From Desulfovibrio sp. G11 (GTDB lineage Bacteria > Desulfobacterota > Desulfovibrionia > Desulfovibrionales > Desulfovibrionaceae), in assembly GCF_900243745.1 (NCBI RefSeq), contig NZ_LT984798.1, forward strand, positions 3,352,441-3,416,440: a stretch of DNA of 64,000 bases, written 5' to 3'. The notes beneath the pieces are model-generated. The model was given only the letters and a program-made list of their open reading frames with translations, searched no databases and was not told where the DNA came from. Both the position numbers and the translations under genes were made by a program. Positions 25,454 through 33,321 of the stretch are shown here, one piece after another (the first letter of the stretch is position 1; the number at the start of each line of letters is the position of its first letter).

Positions 25454-25539
25454 TAAATACGACCTCGACATGCCAAAACAGTATTAACTCATCAAAAAGG
25501 TGTGTAAGAGGTTAAAGTGCAAAAGATGGATGTTCAGTT

Positions 25540-26265
25540 ATGACTTCAATGGCAACAACATACACTCCGGGCAAGCTTTTGGTGAGCATTGTAAACAGAA
25601 ACCAGGGCGAAGCCATTGTAGCTGTTACAAAAAAAGCCGGAGCGCGTGGCGGTACGATTTTGATGGCCAAGGGCACGGCCGATAATGCCATTTTACGCAT
25701 GCTTTATCTTGCGCAGACGGAAAAAGACTTGGTGCTTACGCTTGTTCAGGATGATGCTATCCCTACGGTCGTTACCGCCTTGCGTGAAGATGCGTATTTG
25801 AAAAAAAAGGCTTCCGGTGTGGGTTTTGTTATTCAAGTACCTGGAATTTTGCGGCATACTCTTTCAACTGTTTGTGAACTTCCATTTTTTCCCATAGAAG
25901 ATGTAGAAGAGGTATCCGGCATGAGTGCACAAGCGACCCATGAGATGATTTGCGTCATTGTCAACGTCGGCTATGCTGAAGACGTTATGAGTGCGGCGCG
26001 CAAAGCTGGGGCCAAAGGGGGAACCGTTCTCAACGCACGTGGAACAGGGCGGGAAGAGGATGTAAAATTTTTTGGTATTTCGATTGTTCCAGAAAAAGAA
26101 ACGCTTCTTGTCATTGTGGAAAAAAAGCAGGCGAGAACCATTTTGGATGCCATACGCCAGACTTCATGCCTCAATGAACCTGGCATCGGCATAGCATTCT
26201 GCATTGATGTCGAGCAGTTTTTTCTTCTAGGGCCGCTGGCTGAAAAAGCACAGCAATCCTCCTGA
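25540..26265 (+). CDS. Double-domain P-II family protein
   Basis: 241 residues made of two tandem P-II-like domains. Both carry the GxRGGTxLxxxG core: KKAGARGGTILMAKGTA near residue 30 and KAGAKGGTVLNARGTGRE near 155. The second domain also keeps the VEKKQARTILDAI end. P-II proteins sense adenylate nucleotides and small ligands and gate membrane proteins; the DUF1538 gene 86 bp upstream would be the expected partner. The T-loop has no typical uridylylated tyrosine. The start at ATG 25540 is plausible, and an ATG three codons later (25549) is also in frame. It is the last island gene before attR; with its partner truncated it may be an orphan. Confidence 0.8.
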   Translation: MTSMATTYTPGKLLVSIVNRNQGEAIVAVTKKAGARGGTILMAKGTADNAILRMLYLAQTEKDLVLTLVQDDAIPTVVTALREDAYLKKKASGVGFVIQVPGILRHTLSTVCELPFFPIEDVEEVSGMSAQATHEMICVIVNVGYAEDVMSAARKAGAKGGTVLNARGTGREEDVKFFGISIVPEKETLLVIVEKKQARTILDAIRQTSCLNEPGIGIAFCIDVEQFFLLGPLAEKAQQSS

Positions 26266-26465
26266 CACCACATAGAAAACAGCGTGTTACTCAGCAAGAC
26301 TGTAGGACTCAATACCGGAGAAACGCAAAACAATTAGATTGCTAGTCCGTTGACTGACTTGGGGGTTAGGAAGGGGTTAGTTCGAGGGGGATGCGGATGT
26401 CTTTTGATGTATCTGGATGCACTCTAACATTGCTAACTTATTGAACTCACAATTTTAGAGCCTGT

Positions 26466-26513
26466 CCTTTCACGCCGTCGACAGGGGTTCAAATCCCCTT
26501 GGGGACGCCAAAT
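26466..26513. other. Island attachment site, right (attR)
   Basis: Identical to 4453-4500, the 3' part of tRNA-Glu plus AAT. The rest of the tRNA is missing here, so this is the duplicated end left by integration. The island between the repeats measures 22,013 bp from repeat start to repeat start. The 26266-26465 gap has no gene. Confidence 0.9.
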
Positions 26514-26525
26514 TTGGGTATTACA

Positions 26526-26566
26526 AAGAACGGTAAAGTCTAAAAAACCTTACCGTTCTTGCTTTT
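26526..26566 (+). terminator. Probable original tRNA-Glu terminator
   Basis: AAGAACGGTAA and TTACCGTTCTT form a perfect 11-bp stem, followed by GCTTTT. It lies 13 bp past attR, where the terminator of the uninterrupted tRNA gene would be. Confidence 0.7.
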
Positions 26567-26632
26567 CCGGGCTTAGTTGTAATCCCCGCGTCCAACCAAA
26601 TCCAGCTTCATCCAAAAGCTTTGTAGGTATTT

Positions 26633-26753
26633 TTGTAGGTATCGAACCGTGTTAGTCAGGCCCGATACCTACAAGTTAACATGGCTGAATATCTAATGTT
26701 TTTGTTCATGTAGGTATTTTACCGTCCAACCATGAACAAGGAGTACCTACATG
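26633..26753. promoter_or_regulatory. Repeated GTAGGTA sites before the P4-type integrase
   Basis: The motif GTAGGTAT occurs at 26623-26630, 26635-26642 and 26711-26718, and inverted at 26664-26671 and 26743-26750. TTGTAGGTATCG (26633-26644) and CGATACCTACAA (26663-26674) form a perfect 12-bp inverted repeat; CATGTAGGTA and TACCTACATG form a second one that overlaps the integrase start. These look like operator or integrase arm sites. Confidence 0.55.
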
Positions 26754-27105
26754 CCTCTCACCGATATTCAAATCCGCAGTCTGAAAGCCACCGACAAGGA
26801 ACAAAAGCACTTTGACGGCGGAGGGTTGTATCTTTCCATCCCCAAGACTGGGCGAAAACTCTGGCGCATGGCCTACCGTTTCGACCAGAAGACCAAACTC
26901 TTGAGCTTTGGCGAAGTACCCCACCATCACGCTCAAAGATGCGCGGCAGCGCAGGGATGAAGCAAAGAAACTGCTAAGGAAGAACAGCTTTCCGAGGTGA
27001 AAGACACCTTTCAGAGTACCGCGCTGGAATGGCACGACACCCGGACAAGCGACTTCACCGAAAAACACCGGGGAACGATCTTGTACCGCCTTGAAAACCA
27101 AGTTC
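26751..27105 (+). pseudogene. P4-type integrase fragment, frameshifted
   Basis: The first 63 codons (MPLTDIQIRSLKATDKEQKH, then DGGGLYLSIPKTGRKLWRMA) are the DUF4102 N-terminal domain of P4-like integrases. A frameshift near 26930 moves the reading to the +2 frame (YPTITLKDARQRRDEAKKLL). A further frame change then gives TFQSTALEWHDTRTSDFTEK, the start of the core-binding region, after which homology ends. The catalytic domain is absent. Lying 240 bp beyond attR, it shows that a second element once used the same tRNA-Glu. Confidence 0.85.
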
Positions 27106-27109
27106 CGCA

Positions 27110-27750
27110 TTGGTTCGTTGGCGGCACTCGTCTGGCGAGAGAGCGGCAATCATATATTTCGAGCACGTCATGTTCCAACGCCGCGTCTCTTCATCGCGCT
27201 TTTCCTGATCTGCGCGTGAGCGTTGCGGCTTGAATGTGAATGAATTGCGAAGTCCTTTGGTCACTCGACGCATAAGGTCAGTCAGCTTGCGTTGGGCTTT
27301 CATGGCCCTGCGCTGCAATTTCGCGGTAGCCCTGGCTCTTTCCCGCTGTAGCATCGGCCCAAGGCCAAGAAACTCAAAAAAGAGGCCGGTCACAACGCGG
27401 ATCGCCCGTAGGACCACGTAAGCGCCTCCATCTCGCCGGGTGTCATGGTGGGGTTGCCGCCTTGATGGCGGGCAATGCTCCGGCAAGCTGGGCAATATCT
27501 TCGATGAGGGAGAGTTGACGCATGGTGAGGGCCCCTACTTGCCCATTGCCGCTAGAGCGGCCCGGATGTTTTCATGAGTCATGCGCGACGCTTCAAGGCG
27601 GGCCTTGTTTCCCCATCCCGCCCGGAAAGCATGCGTTTCCCAAAAACGCGCAGAAACGGGATTGCACTTGTCAGCATGCGGGAGGATGCATTCAAGGATG
27701 TAAGCCTCTAATGCGTCCGCAAAAATCAGGCTGCCATGGGGGTGACTGCT
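27110..27750 (-). pseudogene. Phage tail-gene remnants
   Basis: Minus-strand coding pieces, apparently in phage gene order. At about 27535-27740 a protein without a start reads SLIFADALEAYILECILP and ends ENIRAALAAMGK. A 26-codon ORF follows at 27520 (MRQLSLIEDIAQLAG), then an 18-codon ORF at 27446 whose TGA overlaps a GTG at 27393. That GTG opens a basic, Arg/Lys-rich helical protein (LGLGPMLQRERARATAKLQR) that looks like the start of a tail tape-measure protein and is cut at the integrase fragment. The order chaperone, small overlap gene, tape measure is familiar from tailed phages, but the family calls are tentative. Confidence 0.45.
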
Positions 27751-27770
27751 GGCCCCGTCTGGCAGGAGAG

Positions 27771-27997
27771 CTAGTTGTAGAGTGTCAACACGTTGTTCAC
27801 CCTCCTAGCCTTGAAGCTGGAGGTTTTCTGCCAAGAGCCGAGTGTGGTCGCAAGAAATTATACCGATGCGTCCATATCGACAGATAAGCTGTTCTTTTCC
27901 ATGAGTGGGTATACGTTTCGGCGTATGCCCACTCATTCAATGCTGTTCGAATGAAGCGTTCTGCCTTGCCGTTGGTTTGTGGTCTATAACCGTGTGG
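27771..27997 (-). mobile_element. IS481-family transposase, C-terminal fragment
   Basis: The minus strand encodes HGYRPQTNGKAERFIRTALN, then WTHRYNFLRPHSALGRKPP and, after a one-base frameshift, VNNVLTLYN and stop. This is the DDE catalytic Glu region and C-terminus of IS481/integrase-core transposases. Its 5' part is removed at the left end of IS256 copy 1. Confidence 0.8.
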
Positions 27998-29316
27998 GGG
28001 TGTCCATAACTTTGTGTAATCGGTTTACTTATTAAGTTGGAAATCTTTCCTCAAATTGTATGGCGAATCTGTTCAACGCTGCCTTCCAATCCCTGATGGG
28101 CATAGTCCATTTTTTGCTGATATTTCGCAGCGCCAGCCAGAAGATTTTGAAAACGGCCTCATCGTGGGGGAAAGCCCCCTTGGCTTTGGTCACCTTGCGC
28201 AGGCTCATGTTCAGCGATTCTATGGCATTCGTCGTATAGATCACCTTCCGGATTTCCGGCGGGTAGTCAAAGAAGGGGATTATCCGCTGCCAGTGGGCCC
28301 GCCAGGATTTTGTGATGAGCGGATAACTGGAATTGTATTTGTGTTCCAGGCGCTCAAGGGCTGACTGGGCCAGTTCTGCCGTTGGCGAGCTGTATATTTC
28401 CCTCAGGTCGGCGGCAACGGTTTTACGCTCCTTCCAGCCCACGAATTTCAAGCTGTTCCGGACCAGATGCACAATGCACAGCTGGATTTGCGTTTTAGGA
28501 AATACGCTTTCAATGGCCTCCGGAAAGCCCTTAAGCCCGTCCACGCAGGCGATGAAGATGTCCTGCACTCCCCGGTTTCGCAGTTCCGTCACCACGGACA
28601 GCCAGAACTTTGCGCCCTCGTTCGGGGAGATCCACATACCCAACAAATCTTTCACGCCGCTCATGGTCACGCCAAGGGCCAGATACACCGCCTTGGTACC
28701 GACCGTGCCGGAATCGCGCACCTTAACGTGGATGCAGTCCAGGTAAAGGATAGGATAAATGGCATCCAGAGGGCGGCCTTGCCATTGACGGACATCCTCG
28801 GCCACTTCATCGGTTACCGCGCTGATAAGCGCCGGTGAAACGTCTGTGTGATACAGCTCTTTCAGATGCCCCTGGATTTCGCGTACGCTCATGCCACGGG
28901 CATATAGCGAAATGATGCTATCATCTAAACCTTGCCAGTGGGTCTGATGCTTTTCCACCAACTGCGGCTCAAAACTGCCGTCCCGGTCTCGAGGAATCGC
29001 AATGGGCAAAGAGCCGTTCTTCCCCTTCAAGGTTTTTTTGCTTGTGCCGTTGCGGGTGTTGCCGCTGGCGTTGGCAACTCTGCCATGTTTTTCATGCCCC
29101 AGATGGTAGGTCATCTCCGCTTGCAAAGCGCGCTCCATAACTCGCTTGGTCAGTTGTTCCAGAATGCCGTTTTTTCCCAGCAGGTCGTCGGGCTTTTGAT
29201 AGTTGGCAAGCAGAGCGTCAATTAACTCATCGGGTATATCTTTGGGGTCGACCATCATCAATCCTCCGATAATCGGGGTAACATGATTGGCCGATTACAC
29301 AAAATTTCTTACACCC
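27998..29316 (-). mobile_element. IS256-family insertion sequence, copy 1
   Basis: 1319 bp. The ends GGGTGTCCATAACTTTGTGT and GGGTGTAAGAAATTTTGTGT (as inverted repeats) match at most positions. The flanks CCGTGTGG and TCGAGATT differ, so no target duplication is present; the neighbours are an IS481 fragment on one side and an IS4 stump on the other. This points to deletion or rearrangement after insertion. Confidence 0.9.
28032..29261 (-). CDS. IS256-family transposase, copy 1
   Basis: 409 residues, the usual IS256 length and intact. Its translation is the same as copy 2. The catalytic block includes ILYLDCIHVKVRDSG (first Asp), IFIACVDGLKGFPEAIESVF (second Asp) and TTNAIESLNMSLRKVTKAKG (Glu), the last being the family signature. 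The N-terminus (LTKRVMERALQAEMTYHLGH) is the typical DNA-binding start. Confidence 0.95.
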   Translation of the reverse strand: MMMVDPKDIPDELIDALLANYQKPDDLLGKNGILEQLTKRVMERALQAEMTYHLGHEKHGRVANASGNTRNGTSKKTLKGKNGSLPIAIPRDRDGSFEPQLVEKHQTHWQGLDDSIISLYARGMSVREIQGHLKELYHTDVSPALISAVTDEVAEDVRQWQGRPLDAIYPILYLDCIHVKVRDSGTVGTKAVYLALGVTMSGVKDLLGMWISPNEGAKFWLSVVTELRNRGVQDIFIACVDGLKGFPEAIESVFPKTQIQLCIVHLVRNSLKFVGWKERKTVAADLREIYSSPTAELAQSALERLEHKYNSSYPLITKSWRAHWQRIIPFFDYPPEIRKVIYTTNAIESLNMSLRKVTKAKGAFPHDEAVFKIFWLALRNISKKWTMPIRDWKAALNRFAIQFEERFPT

Positions 29317-29318
29317 TC

Positions 29319-29361
29319 GAGATTTTGGACTTTTTTGTTACCCCTTAGCCGGACAGCAATG
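29319..29361 (-). mobile_element. IS4-family stump (43 bp)
   Basis: Matches the outer left end of the 1260-bp IS4 copies, ending CCGGACAGCAATG. The rest is gone at the junction with IS256 copy 1. It is a fifth IS4 site, at the broken 5' edge of the YfjJ-like gene. Confidence 0.85.
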
Positions 29362-30047
29362 ACACACATTTGACTAGCAGAGATATTACAAGAGTCATTG
29401 AGAACACAAAAAGAAACATCAACAATCGCCTCAAGCATGGAAAGAATGCCCCTGATATTCAATCTATCTGGACCCAGGAACAAACGTGTATGTCTGAGCA
29501 CCCTCACTATCACCTTCAAATTTCGTGCAATGGTAATGCCATCAAGAATGGCTACGGCATTTTTCATGAGTTAAACAACCAAGTCAGTAGGCACCTTAAA
29601 ACTGACGACGGTAAGAACAATCAGGGCCTCGTCCACTACTGCGAAAGCAACAAGGGGGCTGGCTTGCTCATAGATCGCAATTCCCCTGACTTCGAAAGCC
29701 AGCGGGATGAGGCCGTTCGCATGGGCAGCCACATTGCGAAGTGTTCAGGCAAAGAATCTCTTCCTAAAGGTAGCCGAGTTTCGTCCTCTTCGTTGAAAGG
29801 CCTGGGCTCGCGTAACTTGCAGCAAAACAACGTCGGTGTAGCTTCCCCTCCGCAAGAAACAGAAACAGCAGAACACCTTATCGACGACCGGTATAGCAAC
29901 GAACACCACCGTCAGCACGACACCTCCAATGTACCTTCGTCTGCCCCAGTTTCAAAAATCACTGACGACGAAAGTGCGATTGAAGAGATGCTTAAACGCG
30001 ATTGGGAGCTTTACCGAGACAGTGACTGTAACCTTCCCCTAAAATAG
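29362..30047 (+). pseudogene. YagK/YfjJ-type (inovirus Gp2-like) protein, both ends disturbed
   Basis: About 225 residues remain. EHPHYHLQISCNGNA, GLVHYCESNKGAGLLIDRNS and a KGSR motif near residue 133 match the YagK/YfjJ C-terminal domain (DUF3296), found in prophage satellites and inovirus-like replication proteins. The N-terminal part is lost where an IS4 element had inserted, and the last codons run into the left end of the IS3 element. The tail after residue 150 is Ser/Glu-rich. With the small HTH gene at 31352 it looks like the core of a satellite or inovirus-type element. A replication role is known only by analogy. Confidence 0.6.
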
Positions 30048-30097
30048 GACCAGCGCATGGTAGAGATTTCTGGCAAACTGCCCTCAAGGAGACGGCA

Positions 30098-30364
30098 ATG
30101 CAGAAATCTCGATTCACGGAAAGTCAGATCATTCGGATTCTGAAGGAAGCTGAAGGTGGGCGCACGGTAGCCGATGTCTGCCGAGAATACGGTGTAAGCC
30201 AGGCCACGTACTACAAATGGAAATCCAAGTATGGGGGCATGGAGGCTGCGGACATCAAACGCCTCAAGGAGCTTGAGGAGGAGAACCGCAAGCTCAAGCG
30301 CATGTTTGCCAACCTCAGCCTTGAGCACGAGGTCTTGAAGGACATCATAGCAAAAAAGCTCTGA
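30098..30364 (+). CDS. IS3-family OrfA
   Basis: 88 residues. An HTH (ILKEAEGGRTVADVCREYGV) and a leucine-zipper region (LKELEEENRKLKRMFANLSL) are typical for OrfA, which binds the IS ends. Its 3' end contains the slippery heptamer A-AAA-AAG at 30352-30358, in the correct phase for -1 frameshifting into OrfB just before the TGA. Confidence 0.93.
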   Translation: MQKSRFTESQIIRILKEAEGGRTVADVCREYGVSQATYYKWKSKYGGMEAADIKRLKELEEENRKLKRMFANLSLEHEVLKDIIAKKL

Positions 30365-31209
30365 GGCCAACCGAGAAGCGGGAGATCGTCGACTACGCTC
30401 GCGATGAGTTCGGGCTGAGCGTGCGTAAGGCATGCGCCATAGTGCTCATCAGTCGGACGCTGTATGCCTATGCACCGACACCGCGCGACGACACCGACGT
30501 TATCGAGACGCTTATCCGGTTGGCCGACAGCTATCCCAGATACGGATTTGGCAAGCTGTTCAGCCTGCTGCGGCGACAGGGATACCGGTGGAACCACAAG
30601 CGGGTTCATCGCATCTACCGTCAACTGAAGCTGCATCTACGGCGTAAAGGGAAGAAGCGACTGCCAACACGTAACCCACAGCCCTTGGCCGTTCCACCAC
30701 AGGCCAACTGCTGCTGGTCAGTGGACTTCATGCATGACTCGCTCTCCAGCGGACAGCGGTTCCGTACGTTCAACGTGGTGGATGATTACAGCCGAGAATG
30801 CCTCGCCATTGAGGTAGACACCAGCCTCCCCGCAGCCCGGATATTACGGGTTCTGGACAGGGTGGCGGCATGGCGAGGGTATCCGGAAAAGCTGAGAATG
30901 GACAACGGGCCGGAACTGATCTCGATCCAGATGGCTGAGTGGGCTGAGGCGCATGGAGTGGAGCTGGAGTTCATCCAACCGGGCAAGCCTACCCAAAACT
31001 CGTATGTGGAACGATTTAACAGGACGTATCGGACGGAGGTTCTTGACTTCTACCTGTTCAGCAGCCTCGCGGAAGTTAAGGAAATCACAGCGAACTGGCT
31101 AAAGCAGTACAACGAAGAACGGCCCCATGAGTCCTTGGGCAACATTCCTCCGGCTGAGTATTTGGAAATCAATTCACCCCAGAAAGTCTCTACCTTCGGG
31201 TGGCACTAA
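30358..31209 (+). CDS. IS3-family OrfB, made as OrfAB by -1 frameshift
   Basis: The frame is open from the frameshift site and has no good start of its own before 30421. The rve integrase core has WSVDFMHDSL (first Asp), RMDNGPELIS (second Asp) and SYVERFNRTYR (Glu), a complete DDE set. The end EERPHESLGNIPPAEY is typical for this IS3 subgroup. The OrfAB fusion is the active transposase. Confidence 0.92.
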   Translation, partial: ALRPTEKREIVDYARDEFGLSVRKACAIVLISRTLYAYAPTPRDDTDVIETLIRLADSYPRYGFGKLFSLLRRQGYRWNHKRVHRIYRQLKLHLRRKGKKRLPTRNPQPLAVPPQANCCWSVDFMHDSLSSGQRFRTFNVVDDYSRECLAIEVDTSLPAARILRVLDRVAAWRGYPEKLRMDNGPELISIQMAEWAEAHGVELEFIQPGKPTQNSYVERFNRTYRTEVLDFYLFSSLAEVKEITANWLKQYNEERPHESLGNIPPAEYLEINSPQKVSTFGWH

Positions 31210-31351
31210 CTTGGGGAGGTTTACATGACCGCGATGCTTGAGCCAACTCGTTACATAGCGGCAAAGGGCTATATTTTCAGCGCTGCCGTACTAATACTAT
31301 GCATTCCTTCCGCTACCATTATCGGCCCACAGCACATCGCTAGAGGTACTC

Positions 31352-31630
31352 ATGCAACAAAAATTCCCACACATCGATTCAGTATTTACCCAAGGCTTCG
31401 TTACGGAAGACTTTTTCAAAGCTCTTGAACGCGAGCTGCCCCCTATGGTCTCGCGGGCTGAAGCATCACGTGCCACTGGCGGGCTTATCTCTGCAAAAAC
31501 GCTCAGCAACAACGACGCCCTTCATATCGGTCCATGTGGAAAGATACGGATTGGGTCCAAGGTCGGCTATACACGTGAATCGTTCATTGCCTATCTGCGA
31601 AGCAAACTGAAAACATACACGCTGCAATAG
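31352..31630 (+). CDS. Small AlpA-like/excisionase-type DNA-binding protein
   Basis: 92 residues with AGAGG 6 bases before the ATG. The centre (VSRAEASRATGGLISAKTLS) followed by GKIRIGSKVGYTRESFIAYL is the pattern of small winged-helix proteins of P4-like satellites and integrative elements, which regulate integrase expression or excision. It was probably next to the YfjJ-like gene before the IS3 insertion. A stable hairpin follows the stop. The start is firm; the role is by family analogy only. Confidence 0.65.
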   Translation: MQQKFPHIDSVFTQGFVTEDFFKALERELPPMVSRAEASRATGGLISAKTLSNNDALHIGPCGKIRIGSKVGYTRESFIAYLRSKLKTYTLQ

Positions 31631-31634
31631 CCCC

Positions 31635-31668
31635 CAGAGGGGTATCGCCATACAGCGATACCCCTCTG
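31635..31668 (+). terminator. Hairpin after the AlpA-like gene
   Basis: CAGAGGGGTATCG and CGATACCCCTCTG form a perfect 13-bp stem around 8 bases, starting 5 bp after the stop. There is no T run, so the terminator call is uncertain. No gene is seen from here to the IS at 32053 (about 385 bp). Confidence 0.55.
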
Positions 31669-32052
31669 CTAAACAAGCTTAATGCACATACGGAAAGGAT
31701 TCGACAATAAGCAGCCTTAACAGACCTATTCAAACCGATGAGAAAGGCGCTGGATATGTTGAAAGAGCATCTGCTGCGCATCCTGCGCAGATGAGAGTCC
31801 ATATTGCCGAACGCCAAGCTCGGAGGGCTCAATAGCCTTTTCCAGGCCGCCCGTTCACTAGCCAGGGGCATCGCAACGTAAAAGCATTTATCCCTCTATC
31901 TATCTGATCGGCGCTTCCATCAAGGAGCTACTAGTCACATAAGAAATACATAGTCAATGTCGAAGCCACAGACTTTTTGTTTCCCCATTGTATTTTGCAC
32001 ATAAATGGTGTAGGCTAAAGCCTTCATAGATGAAATATTTGCGAGGTCAGTC

Positions 32053-33312
32053 CAATGTTGTCCGGTTAAGCACCCATAGCTAACAGGCTATAACTATAGG
32101 TGTTTATAGTTTTTCGTCTTCGCGGATTCAGAAGTTCTTCCAGAGAATCCTTGCCGAACAGATTCAAGCAAATGAGCTCGAAGAGTTGTTGCACCGACAG
32201 CCCAAGCTTGCTCAGGAATTTCTGATAGGCCAGGAGTAAATACACGGTCAGGGCCGTATAAATCTGGATGTGCACCGCATTCTCCGAGCGCCCGACAAAG
32301 CTTTTAATATGCAGATTTTGTTTGACTTCGCGGAAGAATATTTCAATTTGCCAGCGTTCTTTATAGATATCAGCAATTGTCTTGGCGGACAGGCGGAAAT
32401 GGTTGGTCAAAAATTCGTACCGTTTGCCGGTTTTCGCATCGCGATAGCCGATTCTGCGTAGACGAGTGGTTTTTCCCCGGCTGCTCACGTCAATGATGTG
32501 ATCGGACGTGACCCCGGTTTTCCGGTCTACGGCGCGGCGATCAACGAGCTTATAGGCAGCATTGCTCTTCAGTCGGGTTACGAAGAAAATGCCCTTCGCG
32601 GTCAACATGCGAAACCAGGAATAGCAGATATAGCCTTTATCGAAGGTGACGATGGAACCCTTTGGCAATGAAAGACTTTTGGCCATGCGGCTTTCGTGGG
32701 TTTTGGCATTGTTGATATCGAGAAAAGCGGGAATGTAGCCATCGTGGTCAAGCACGGTATTTACTTTCACGCCAGCCTTGTTCCGCCGGAACGACGCCCA
32801 GGGAAAGATGGACAGGCATAGGCTGATGGTGGTGGCGTCCATGCTGTACAGCTTGCACTTGAAGCGGAATTTGTGACGAGGCGCACGAAGATGGCACAGG
32901 CCATACATTTCAGCGAACAGGTCTTTGAAAAATTCCACAGGCCTTGAATTGTTGGCATCGGCAACCGTGGAACGCGCTACTGATTTCAAGCCGAGGTGAT
33001 ACAGCCGTCTCTTGGCCGCCTCCAAGGCGCGAAGCCCATCGCGTAAAGAGCGCCTTGCAGCGAGTTGGATAAAGGCCATGACGGTGAATTGCTCCTTGAA
33101 TCCAAATTGGCGTGAAGAGCGGCCAGTTTTGTGCTTGCGTTCGAGTTTTTCAAAAACATGTCCCGGTATCAGGGATAGCAGTTGAGAGAAGAGTGTAGTA
33201 TGATGGCTCAAGTCCAAAATCTCCTTGTGTGGCAAGTTGTTGTGGTAACTTCTTATACCACATACTGCTGAGATTTTGGACTTTTTTGTTACCCCTTAGC
33301 CGGACAGCAATG
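32053..33312 (-). mobile_element. IS4-family insertion sequence, copy C
   Basis: 1260 bp, flanked by the 9-bp duplication AGGTCAGTC (32044-32052 and 33313-33321). The right duplication ends exactly before the ATG of the PAS-GGDEF gene. The native leader and promoter of that gene are now on the far side of the element. Confidence 0.96.
32066..33235 (-). CDS. IS4-family transposase, copy C
   Basis: 389 residues with DDE and YREK residues intact, Leu222 and Thr286. The translation is the same as that of copy D. Confidence 0.95.
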   Translation of the reverse strand: MPHKEILDLSHHTTLFSQLLSLIPGHVFEKLERKHKTGRSSRQFGFKEQFTVMAFIQLAARRSLRDGLRALEAAKRRLYHLGLKSVARSTVADANNSRPVEFFKDLFAEMYGLCHLRAPRHKFRFKCKLYSMDATTISLCLSIFPWASFRRNKAGVKVNTVLDHDGYIPAFLDINNAKTHESRMAKSLSLPKGSIVTFDKGYICYSWFRMLTAKGIFFVTRLKSNAAYKLVDRRAVDRKTGVTSDHIIDVSSRGKTTRLRRIGYRDAKTGKRYEFLTNHFRLSAKTIADIYKERWQIEIFFREVKQNLHIKSFVGRSENAVHIQIYTALTVYLLLAYQKFLSKLGLSVQQLFELICLNLFGKDSLEELLNPRRRKTINTYSYSLLAMGA

Positions 33313-33321
33313 AGGTCAGTC

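Larger units (their letters stand above)
30031..31222 (+). mobile_element. IS3-family insertion sequence
   Basis: About 1.19 kb with two overlapping frames. The ends are related inverted sequences (AACCTTCCCCTAA at left; AACCTCCCCAAG inverted at right; GGTAGAGA-TTTCTGG inside both). Exact ends and target duplication could not be fixed. It lies between the YfjJ-like gene and the small HTH gene and so splits a former pair. Confidence 0.85.

Noticed and set aside
26466..26513. Second tRNA-Glu gene
   Set aside because: Only the 3' 45 bases are present; the 5' half, including the acceptor strand and D arm, is missing.
31584..31871. 95-codon minus-strand ORF after the AlpA-like gene
   Set aside because: Overlaps that gene's 3' end and the hairpin; no ribosome site or family resemblance.
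33229..33321. Upstream extension of the GGDEF gene
   Set aside because: The added residues are encoded by the IS4 end; the native gene begins at or near 33322.
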